Below, in pieces: positions 57,170 to 64,000 of a DNA stretch of 64,000 nt (within the stretch, counting starts at the first letter, position 1; every line of letters starts with the position of its first letter). The position numbers and the translations under genes are program-made. The stretch is from Pullulanibacillus camelliae (GTDB lineage Bacteria > Bacillota > Bacilli > Bacillales > Sporolactobacillaceae), in assembly GCF_014642655.1 (NCBI RefSeq), contig NZ_BMIR01000014.1, positions 31,692 to 95,691 of the forward strand, given 5' to 3'. The notes beneath the pieces were generated by a model. That model was given only the letters and a program-made list of their open reading frames with translations, did not search any database and was not told where the DNA came from.

Positions 57170-57203
57170 GTCACGACATGTGAACCCACTTGGAGGATAT
57201 GAG

Positions 57204-57911
57204 ATGGAAGGTTTCAATCAATTATTAGAGGAGAAAGGGATAGTCCTTTCTCCTCTCCAAGTTAATCAATTTGATACATACTTTAAAACACTTATAGAGT
57301 GGAATGAAAAAATGAATTTAACAGCCATAACCGACAGAAAAGCTGTTTATTTGAAGCACTTTTATGATTCAATAACGCCAAGCTTTTTTTATGATTTACA
57401 TAAAATAAGTTCGTTATGTGATGTAGGTGCTGGAGCTGGCTTTCCATCCATCCCTTTGAAGATTATCTTTCCTCATTTAAAGGTGACCATTGTTGATTCA
57501 CTTAAAAAAAGAATTGGATTTTTAGATACTTTAGTTGATAAGCTAGGCATGGAGGATATTTTACTTTATCATGATCGAGCAGAAACGTTTGGCAGGAGAC
57601 CAGAAATGAGAGAATCCTTTGATATGGTCACTGCTAGAGCTGTTGCTCGTTTAAATATATTAAGTGAATATTGTTTACCCTTAACAAAAGTTAAAGGTGT
57701 TTTCATTGCTATGAAGGGGGCACATGGCGAAGAAGAACAGGCCGAGTCTCGCAGTGCTATTGCTACATTAGGAGGGGAATTAAAACAAGTCGTTCCGTTT
57801 GTTCTACCCGAGGAGGATAGTCAGAGACATCTCATTATCATTGAGAAGACAAAAGTGACACCTAAGAAATATCCTAGAAAACCAGGGGTTCCTGCTAAGC
57901 AACCTTTGTAA
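57204..57911 (+). CDS. rsmG: 16S rRNA m7G527 methyltransferase RsmG
   Basis: The 235-aa protein has [13 protein letters not shown], the SAM-binding [15 protein letters not shown] (motif I), and [15 protein letters not shown]. It methylates G527 in the 530 loop of 16S rRNA. ATG 57204, with TGGAGGATAT upstream, replaces an earlier in-frame start inside mnmG. It ends before the parS-noc segment. Confidence 0.96.
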   Translation: MEGFNQLLEEKGIVLSPLQVNQFDTYFKTLIEWNEKMNLTAITDRKAVYLKHFYDSITPSFFYDLHKISSLCDVGAGAGFPSIPLKIIFPHLKVTIVDSLKKRIGFLDTLVDKLGMEDILLYHDRAETFGRRPEMRESFDMVTARAVARLNILSEYCLPLTKVKGVFIAMKGAHGEEEQAESRSAIATLGGELKQVVPFVLPEEDSQRHLIIIEKTKVTPKKYPRKPGVPAKQPL

Positions 57912-57937
57912 TATAATAGTAAGGCTTGGTTAAGGAA

Positions 57938-57953
57938 TGTTTCACGTGGAACA
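57938..57953. promoter_or_regulatory. parS site between rsmG and noc
   Basis: TGTTTCACGTGGAACA is the reverse complement of the TGTTCCACGTGAAACA parS sequence bound by Spo0J. It lies in the rsmG-noc gap, just before the noc start. Confidence 0.9.
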
Positions 57954-58029
57954 TTGCTTGAACGTTGCAGGAATTTCAATTTTTGATAGCGAATTAATAC
58001 GAGAGATGATAAAGGGTGGTGATTTTATC

Positions 58030-58878
58030 ATGAAACATCCTTTTTCCAAATTTTTTGGTCAAGGGGAAAAGCCAGACGAGCTTGAGGATTGGCAACAAGA
58101 GCAAGTGATAGAGCTTTCAATAGAAAATATTATTCCCAATAGATATCAACCAAGAACGGTTTTTAATGAAGAAAAGATAGAAGAGTTAGCACAGACGATT
58201 CAAAGTCATGGTCTTATTCAACCTATTGTTGTGCGACAATATGATGAAGAAAAATATGAAATTATAGCTGGTGAAAGACGTTGGCGTGCAGCAACTTTTC
58301 TTAAATGGGAAACGGTCCCCGCAATTATAAAAGATTATGATGATGCCCAAACAGCCGCAGTCGCCTTGATAGAAAATTTACAACGAGAAGAATTGACAGC
58401 AATCGAAGAAGCGATGGCTTATGCAAAACTAATGGATATCCATGGATTAACTCAGGAAAGCTTGGCACAAAGATTAGGTAAGGGTCAGTCAACGATTGCC
58501 AATAAGCTTCGTCTTTTAAAGCTTCCAACATCGATTCAAAACGCACTTCTTGAAAAGAAAATTACTGAAAGACATGCGCGTGCATTGATTCTTCTAAAAA
58601 ATATGCCTGAGAAACAAGAGCAGCTTCTCAATGACATTTTAGAAAAAGAATTAAATGTCAAACAAACTGAAGATCGTATCAAAGCGATTCTTGAGAAAAC
58701 CAATGAACCAAAGAAACCTAAACGGCGTTTATCATTAAGCAAGGATATGCGCATCGCGGTCAATACGATTCGTCAATCTGTTGGCATGGTAAGTGAATCT
58801 GGTTTAAAGGTAGATACAAATGAGGAAGATTTGGGCGATTATTATCAATTTACGATCAGAATTCCCAAAAATAAATAA
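58030..58878 (+). CDS. noc: Nucleoid occlusion protein Noc
   Basis: The 282-aa ParB paralogue begins [13 protein letters not shown], has the ParB core [34 protein letters not shown], and [23 protein letters not shown]; its N-terminal MKHxFSxFFG amphipathic membrane-targeting peptide marks it as Noc. It blocks septation over the nucleoid. The frame opens 93 bases earlier, across parS, but ATG 58030 has AAGGGTGGTG and matches Noc. It is separate from parAB. Confidence 0.95.
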   Translation: MKHPFSKFFGQGEKPDELEDWQQEQVIELSIENIIPNRYQPRTVFNEEKIEELAQTIQSHGLIQPIVVRQYDEEKYEIIAGERRWRAATFLKWETVPAIIKDYDDAQTAAVALIENLQREELTAIEEAMAYAKLMDIHGLTQESLAQRLGKGQSTIANKLRLLKLPTSIQNALLEKKITERHARALILLKNMPEKQEQLLNDILEKELNVKQTEDRIKAILEKTNEPKKPKRRLSLSKDMRIAVNTIRQSVGMVSESGLKVDTNEEDLGDYYQFTIRIPKNK

Positions 58879-58885
58879 TAGAAGT

Positions 58886-58924
58886 AAGGCTGACAGGAAA
58901 CCAAACTGGTTTCCTGTCAGCCTT
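58886..58924 (+). terminator. Terminator after noc
   Basis: AAGGCTGACAGGAAACC pairs with GGTTTCCTGTCAGCCTT around five bases; the U-run is weak (TGATTTG). Confidence 0.75.
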
Positions 58925-59078
58925 TGATTTGATGGCAGGAGACTATGTCTCTGACACATAACTTATATTGTCTATGAAAAAATTCATTTTAATTAAATTT
59001 CATCATTTCTATTAAATTGATGATAATTCATGATAAAATGGATATATTACTTGTGTTTGTTTTGAAGGTGGTGTGAAA

Positions 59079-59837
59079 GTGGGCAAGATATTAACAGTTG
59101 CCAATCAGAAAGGCGGAGTGGGTAAGACAACAACCTCCGTTAATCTTAGTGCGTGTTTAGCTTATATGGGTAAAAAAGTTTTGCTAATAGATATTGATCC
59201 ACAAGGAAATGCGACAAGTGGTGTCGGCATTGATAAGGGAGATGTGGATGAGTGTATATATAATGTTCTTGTAGAGGATGTCGATCCCAAGGATGTTATT
59301 CATTCAACGAATGTCGAAGGTTTAGATATTATTCCCTCAACCATTCAATTAGCTGGGGCTGAAATTGAATTAGTACCTACAATCTCACGTGAAGTTCGTT
59401 TAGGGCGAGCTCTGGAGAAGATTCAAGATGATTATGATTATATGATTATTGATTGTCCACCTTCTTTAGGATTATTGACCATAAATGCTCTTACAGCTTC
59501 TCATGCAGTCATTATTCCTGTTCAATGTGAGTATTATGCTTTGGAAGGATTAAGTCAACTTTTAAATACAGTTCGCCTTGTTCAAAAGCACTTGAACAAC
59601 GATCTCATGATTGAGGGCGTGCTGCTAACGATGTTAGATGCAAGAACCAATTTAGGGATTCAGGTCATTGAAGAAGTTAAAAAGTATTTCCAGGATAAAG
59701 TCTATCAGACGATCATTCCGAGAAACATCCGTTTAAGTGAAGCGCCAAGCTATGGCAAGCCGATTATTATATATGATCCAAAGTCTCGAGGTGCTGAAGT
59801 ATATCTTGATCTTGCAAAGGAAGTGATGAATGGATGA
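59079..59837 (+). CDS. soj: Chromosome-partition ATPase ParA (Soj)
   Basis: The 252-aa protein begins MGKILTVANQKGGVGKTT with the deviant Walker A KGGVGKTT, DIDPQGNATSG, and Walker B IIDCPPSLG. It binds ADP/ATP and DNA, and regulates DnaA as well as segregation. I start at GTG 59079 (AAGGTGG upstream), matching Soj; another GTG is at 59073. It overlaps spo0J by four bases. Confidence 0.97.
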   Translation: MGKILTVANQKGGVGKTTTSVNLSACLAYMGKKVLLIDIDPQGNATSGVGIDKGDVDECIYNVLVEDVDPKDVIHSTNVEGLDIIPSTIQLAGAEIELVPTISREVRLGRALEKIQDDYDYMIIDCPPSLGLLTINALTASHAVIIPVQCEYYALEGLSQLLNTVRLVQKHLNNDLMIEGVLLTMLDARTNLGIQVIEEVKKYFQDKVYQTIIPRNIRLSEAPSYGKPIIIYDPKSRGAEVYLDLAKEVMNG

Positions 59838-60685
59838 GCAGGGGTTTAGGTAAAGGTATTGGAGCTTTTTTTCCAGAGACAGAAGTAAAGGAAGATGAAA
59901 GTGTCCAGGAGGTTAAGGTAAAAGATTTACGTCCTAATCCTTATCAACCAAGAAAGTACTTTGACGAGGAAGCTATACAAGAGTTAAAACAATCCATAGA
60001 AGAACACGGTATCATTCAACCGTTAATTGTAAGAAAAAGCATTAAGGGCTTTGATATCGTTGCTGGAGAACGACGCTACCGAGCGGCAGTTGAAGCTAAG
60101 CTTAAAACCGTACCAGCCATCATTAAAACATTTACAGATAAAGAAATGATGGAGATCGCCTTAATCGAGAATCTGCAACGAGAGGATTTGAATCCTCTAG
60201 AAGAAGCGAATGCTTATAAAAAATTAATGAAAGAGCTTGAATTAACTCAAGAAGAGCTGGCTAGAAAGCTTGGAAAGAGCCGTCCACATGTTGCCAACCA
60301 TTTGCGTTTATTACAACTTGATAAGGCTGTGCAAGCATTAATAGCTGAAGGTAAGCTCTCGATGGGACATGGACGAGCCTTACTCGGATTGAAAAATAAG
60401 AAATTAATGCCCAACGTCGTCGATAAAATCATAAAGGAACAGATGAATGTCCGTGATTTAGAAAAATTGATCACAAAATTAAACGAAGATGTTCCACGTG
60501 GAACAAATAAAAAGAAAAAAGAGCATTTAGATCCTGTCTTAAAACAGAAAGAAGTTGAGCTTAAGCAAAAATTCGGTACATCAGTTGTTATTAAACAAGC
60601 TAAAAATAAGGAAAAAGGTAAAATAGAAATAGAATATTACTCAAGTGATGACTTGAATCGAGTCTTAGAAATTCTTGAGAACTAA
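59834..60685 (+). CDS. spo0J: Chromosome-partition protein ParB (Spo0J)
   Basis: The 283-aa protein has the CTPase/ParB core VKDLRPNPYQPRKYFD, AGERRYRAAVEAKL, ENLQREDLNPLEEA and the HTH LTQEELARKLGKSRPHVANH, with SMGHGRALLG. It spreads from parS and recruits condensin. A parS-like site is encoded within the gene at 60493-60508. Its ATG overlaps soj. Membrane peptide as in Noc is absent. Confidence 0.97.
   Translation: MSRGLGKGIGAFFPETEVKEDESVQEVKVKDLRPNPYQPRKYFDEEAIQELKQSIEEHGIIQPLIVRKSIKGFDIVAGERRYRAAVEAKLKTVPAIIKTFTDKEMMEIALIENLQREDLNPLEEANAYKKLMKELELTQEELARKLGKSRPHVANHLRLLQLDKAVQALIAEGKLSMGHGRALLGLKNKKLMPNVVDKIIKEQMNVRDLEKLITKLNEDVPRGTNKKKKEHLDPVLKQKEVELKQKFGTSVVIKQAKNKEKGKIEIEYYSSDDLNRVLEILEN
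60493..60508. promoter_or_regulatory. parS-like site inside spo0J
   Basis: TGTTCCACGTGGAACA differs by one base from the parS consensus and is a perfect palindrome. The equivalent spo0J-internal site is known in B. subtilis. Confidence 0.85.
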
Positions 60686-60691
60686 AAAGAT

Positions 60692-60714
60692 AAACCGTTC
60701 ATTCGGTTTTTCTT
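60692..60714 (+). terminator. Terminator after spo0J
   Basis: AAACCG/CGGTTT around TTCATT, followed by TTCTTT. The gap from here to 60966 shows no other element. Confidence 0.65.
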
Positions 60715-60966
60715 TCTATTTAATGCCGCTTTTTTATCAATCATCACCGCCTTCCTTTTAATGTCTATGTATGAGTGGGCATGCTTATTAGGAGATAGGT
60801 GGCTTAGTGCTCCCAAATATCAAAGGATTATGGACTAAGCAACTAACTATTGCGAAAGTACCATTAATAATGGCTGATTTGAACAGGTAAAGTGAATGTT
60901 CTTTTTAATGCTAGATTCATATTATTCTTTTCTATTAGAATGAATTGAAGGATTGGTTGATCGCTT

Positions 60967-61680
60967 ATGGTGTTACTAGGAACGTTGGTTAATACAGTGG
61001 CTATTATCATAGGGTCGTTAATTGGGATGCTACTCAATAAGATCCCAGAGAAAATAAAAGTCACTGTCTCTCAGGGGATGTCCTTAGCAGTGATCTTATT
61101 AGGTATACAAATGGGTTTTAAAAGCAATCATTATTTAATTGTTATAGGTAGCCTTGTTTTAGGAGGCATTATTGGTGAATGGTTGGATCTCGAAGTGCGC
61201 CTTAACCAATTAGGAACTTGGATTGAAAAAAAGATCCAACCTAATACAGATCAGGGCAAAGGGGATGTAGCAAAAGCATTTGTGACTGCTACGTTAGTTT
61301 TCGTTGTTGGATCATTGGCGATAATCGGAGCATTGAACAGTGGACTGCAGCATGATCATCGCGTGCTCTATACAAAGGCCATGCTGGATGGATTCTTCTC
61401 CGTTATATTTGCTACGACATTAGGATTTGGTGTGCTCTTTGCTGCAATTCCTGTCTTTCTTTATGAGGGAGGTATTGCTCTGGGCGCTACAGAAGTTACG
61501 CAGTGGATCCCTAGTGACTTAATGAAGGTGCTGATTAATGAAGTCACTGCGACAGGGGGAATTCTTATCATGGCTATTGGACTCAATTTATTACAGCTTA
61601 TAAAGATAAAAACAGCAAATTTATTACCAAGTCTTGTCGTTTGTGTTGGTATAGTCACGATTCATTATATGATAGGCTAA
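60967..61680 (+). CDS. DUF554 membrane protein
   Basis: The 237-aa protein has seven to eight hydrophobic segments and the DUF554 pattern: LGTLVNTVAIIIGSLIGMLL at the N-terminus, FKSNHYLIVIGSLVLGGIIG and LDGFFSVIFATTLGFGVLFA. DUF554 (YdfK-type) proteins are predicted transporters of unknown substrate. A terminator follows. It is between spo0J and yyaC, a position not occupied in B. subtilis. Confidence 0.85.
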   Translation: MVLLGTLVNTVAIIIGSLIGMLLNKIPEKIKVTVSQGMSLAVILLGIQMGFKSNHYLIVIGSLVLGGIIGEWLDLEVRLNQLGTWIEKKIQPNTDQGKGDVAKAFVTATLVFVVGSLAIIGALNSGLQHDHRVLYTKAMLDGFFSVIFATTLGFGVLFAAIPVFLYEGGIALGATEVTQWIPSDLMKVLINEVTATGGILIMAIGLNLLQLIKIKTANLLPSLVVCVGIVTIHYMIG

Positions 61681-61713
61681 CAGGTCGCTGAAAGGGAAGC
61701 GGCCTGTTTTTTA
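61681..61713 (+). terminator. Terminator after DUF554 gene
   Basis: ACAGGTCGCT/AGCGGCCTGT followed by TTTTTTAG. Confidence 0.85.
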
Positions 61714-61748
61714 GTATGGAATTTTGGTGCTATCTAATGGAGTGGATA

Positions 61749-62014
61749 GTGCACGTTTTCGCTCCAGGCAGTTCGCTTTCCGCGGGGACTGGTAAGTTCC
61801 TTGTGCTGCGGAGTCTTACTAAACTCCCACTTCCCGCAGGACTCTAGTATCGCATCATGAGTCAGCGGAGAGGCGGGAACACATGATTTTAGAGTGTCCC
61901 GAATCTCGCGCTTTGCGCTCCCATCCACTTGACTAGGCAATGAAGCTTTTTTCATATTGGATGATGCCTTATACTAAGGACAAGGACCGGGCATGCTTTT
62001 CGCCCTTTTTTTCT
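61749..62014 (-). repeat. Dispersed repeat family B, copy 2 (inverted)
   Basis: It is the inverted relative of 31249-31525: shared blocks include cgctttccgcgg, ctcccacttcccgcaggactctag, gcatcatga, ttagagtgt and the gcatgcttttcgccc end. The gap 61714-62197 holds this and no gene. Confidence 0.8.
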
Positions 62015-62197
62015 TAGCGCTTAGGCAGGAACGTTTCAAGGCTTATAGAAAAAAGTCAAATAGCATCTGAATATGTCTAAGCATTATTAGTCGCGTTTAT
62101 TATACTTACAGATAATGTGAAGGCTTCAATATTTCATACCCCATCAAAGGTAGAATGTCAGTGAACGATCATTTATTACCTATAATTCCATGAACAT

Positions 62198-62842
62198 TTA
62201 CGAATCTACCAAAGGATTTGGATTAAGCTCCATTTGATTAATGGAGACTTTTGTCGCAGTTTGACGAATAAAGTGGTTGATGAGCGCATTATGCAAGGAA
62301 GAACCAATGACCTCGGATATATTCATGACCAAGGAAAGGCGAGTATTCTGTAAAACGAGATATTCCATATAGCCACTTACATTCACAATCCCTTTAATAT
62401 GTATATCTCCGATTTCAGGAAGCTTTTTCTTCACTCCCGCACCAGGCTTTATGGCACCTTTATCAAGGGTGATATTGCCAATATTTTCGTATTTTCCTAG
62501 ACAAGCATCAACGGCAATAACAAAGGGATGATTGTATTTTGTATAAATGAGCTCAATGGTCTCAGAAAGATTCATCGCGTGTACAGGTGCATCAATGGTG
62601 CCATAAATCGCATAAGGCTGATGGGAGAATCGATTTAAGTATCTTCCTACAAGTGGACCTAATGAATCCCCGGTAGAACGATCTGTGCCAATACATACAA
62701 TGACAATTTGTCTGGTGACTGGCACATCGCGGATAAAGGATTCGATGGATCTTGTGAGCTTCGTCCGAGAGAATGGATCATTATAGGAAATACAGAACTC
62801 AGTTGATTTTTTAACAAGATTAAATGGTCTTTTTAGATTCAT
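62198..62842 (-). CDS. yyaC: Spore protease-like protein YyaC
   Basis: The 214-aa product has the YyaC (DUF1256) core: VIVCIGTDRSTGDSLGPLVG (about residues 46-65), IYGTIDAPVHAMNLSETI and AVDACLGKYENIGNI. This family resembles GPR protease and is restricted to spore-formers; its role is not fully known. It lies downstream of spo0J as in B. subtilis. AGGAGCGG lies upstream. Supports a spore-forming host. Confidence 0.92.
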   Translation of the reverse strand: MNLKRPFNLVKKSTEFCISYNDPFSRTKLTRSIESFIRDVPVTRQIVIVCIGTDRSTGDSLGPLVGRYLNRFSHQPYAIYGTIDAPVHAMNLSETIELIYTKYNHPFVIAVDACLGKYENIGNITLDKGAIKPGAGVKKKLPEIGDIHIKGIVNVSGYMEYLVLQNTRLSLVMNISEVIGSSLHNALINHFIRQTATKVSINQMELNPNPLVDS

Positions 62843-62931
62843 AGGTTCCGCTCCTTAATAATATTAGTATTAGTATACGGACAAATCGTTCATTCTATAC
62901 GTCCCTTATTAAGCTGATGGAGGGAACTTTT

Positions 62932-63903
62932 ATGATTAAGGCTGGATTGAAGTGGATGTTTCTCATATTAGGTACCATGATTGGTGCGGGTTATGCTTCT
63001 GGAAGAGAGCTTTGGCAATTTTTTGGACAAGAAAGTGCCGTTGCCATCGGTTTATTTACCCTTTTATTTATTATTTCTACCTATGTGATGATGATGCTTA
63101 GTTATAAGGGACAAACCATCCATTATAAACCTGTCTTGGAGAAATTGTTAGGAGGCAAGATGACCATTCTATATGACGGGATGATTTTTATCTATTTATT
63201 TACAACAACAGTGGTCATGCTTGCAGGTGGAGGGGCCGCCCTTATAGCGGTTGGTATTCCTTATTGGGTTGGCATTCTATTAATTAGTGGATGCTTGGTT
63301 TTATTATTTATTCGAGGAAATAAAGGCGTTATATCTATTAATATCATCATTATTCCATTGTTAATCCTCTTATTAGTTGGTGTACTTTTGAAATTTGGAC
63401 AAACAACAAAAGGGTTATGGATCATTGATTTCACCCATCAATCCAACTGGACATCAGCGTTTACCTTCACTGCATTGAACGTTCTTCCCTTAGCAGCGAT
63501 TCTTGGTGCAATAGGAAGAGAAATAAAGTCCAAAGGGGAAATATGGATCGCAGCCTTGGGCAGTGGACTGCTCCTTGGCATCATTTCTTTTTTATATAAT
63601 GAATCACTTGTTCATGTAGGAAACGATGTGATGATTTATGAAATGCCGTTATTCGCGCTTTTAAAGAATTATCCCTATGCTATGACCTTCGTCATGACGG
63701 TTCTATTATGGTGTGCGATCTACACTACAGCAGCCTCTGGCATATTGGGATTAGTCACTCGAATTAAAAAGGTCTTTCATCGTCCTTTATGGGAAATTGC
63801 ATTGGGGTTAGTGCTGATTATGATTCCATTTACAACTGTGGGGTTTGCCAAGCTTATAACCATTTTATATCCAATATATGGAATTTTAAATTTATATTCC
63901 TGA
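62932..63903 (+). CDS. YkvI-type membrane protein
   Basis: The 323-aa protein has about ten hydrophobic segments in the LeuT-like layout: KWMFLILGTMIGAGYASGRE at the start (residues 6-25), then repeated helices to residue 320. It corresponds to the uncharacterised YkvI family, predicted amino-acid/cation transport. ATG 62932 with GGAGGG upstream is preferred over 62917. It is somewhat shorter than family members I recall, but no frameshift is seen. After 63903 no further feature is visible. Confidence 0.75.
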   Translation: MIKAGLKWMFLILGTMIGAGYASGRELWQFFGQESAVAIGLFTLLFIISTYVMMMLSYKGQTIHYKPVLEKLLGGKMTILYDGMIFIYLFTTTVVMLAGGGAALIAVGIPYWVGILLISGCLVLLFIRGNKGVISINIIIIPLLILLLVGVLLKFGQTTKGLWIIDFTHQSNWTSAFTFTALNVLPLAAILGAIGREIKSKGEIWIAALGSGLLLGIISFLYNESLVHVGNDVMIYEMPLFALLKNYPYAMTFVMTVLLWCAIYTTAASGILGLVTRIKKVFHRPLWEIALGLVLIMIPFTTVGFAKLITILYPIYGILNLYS

Positions 63904-64000
63904 ATCCGTGATGAATTGAAATCGACTTTGATTTTGTTGTAATTTTGATGGATTGATAATCCATAAAACCCTTTTTATGCTTATGACCTATGTCATCTCT

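Noticed and set aside
57937..58029. N-terminal extension of noc across parS
   Set aside because: Homologues start MKHxFSxFFG; the internal ATG at 58030 has the good ribosome site, and the extension encodes the parS site.

Overview
The window is about 64 kb of chromosome from an endospore-forming Bacillales bacterium. Its right half is a replication-origin region in the Bacillus subtilis gene order: serS, pdxT/pdxS, dacA, guaB, yaaC, gyrA, gyrB, remB, recF, yaaA, dnaN, dnaA, oriC, rpmH, rnpA, yidD, spoIIIJ/yidC, jag, mnmE, mnmG, rsmG, noc, parA (soj), parB (spo0J), then yyaC. Spore genes (spoIIIJ, yyaC, noc/spo0J) and the moderate AT richness fit a spore-former. I cannot name the genus. Unlike B. 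subtilis, no rRNA operon lies between gyrA and guaB; an HD-GYP gene sits there.

Positions 1 to about 28,350 are the right part of a siphovirus-like prophage whose left end lies outside the window. It is integrated at the 3' end of a tRNA-Arg(CCU) gene, about 22 kb from oriC. Reading leftward from the tRNA, the order is: integrase, a 118-aa unknown, an ImmA-type protease and a DUF4352 surface protein (all + strand); the CI/Cro switch with three palindromic operators; then a long minus-strand early region (Xis-like, HTH, Rha, YopX, YqaJ exonuclease, RecT, replication initiator, DnaC-type loader, SSB, Dam methylase, dUTPase, RecU). Next come a foreign-looking cassette (7.15-12.83 kb), the late regulator, a candidate structured RNA, a YfbU-like protein, TerS/TerL, portal, minor capsid, scaffold and the start of the major capsid gene.

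The cassette is the main discovery candidate. Eight tightly overlapping minus-strand genes encode a LexA-like winged-helix regulator, a Csf1-like zinc-finger protein, a Cas11-like small subunit, a Csf2 (Cas7), a Csf3 (Cas5), a Cas6-like RAMP with a glycine-rich loop, a CysH/PAPS-reductase-like PP-loop enzyme, and a roughly ten-helix membrane protein resembling a shortened sodium:solute symporter. The cassette closes with a strong terminator. This is a type IV-B-like CRISPR-Cas locus (CysH present, no DinG, no adaptation genes, no array in the window), with two departures from the usual IV-B set: a Cas6-like gene and a translationally coupled transporter-like gene. It occupies the early/late junction of the prophage, where accessory (moron) genes are often found.

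In the chromosomal half, oriC is bipartite. There are DnaA boxes between dnaA and rpmH, and an AT-rich element, six DnaA-trios and more boxes between dnaA and dnaN. A further four-box DnaA cluster lies between jag and mnmE. Two parS sites flank the noc-parA-parB segment. Two families of dispersed repeats, a seryl T-box and a structured csp leader fill the larger intergenic gaps.
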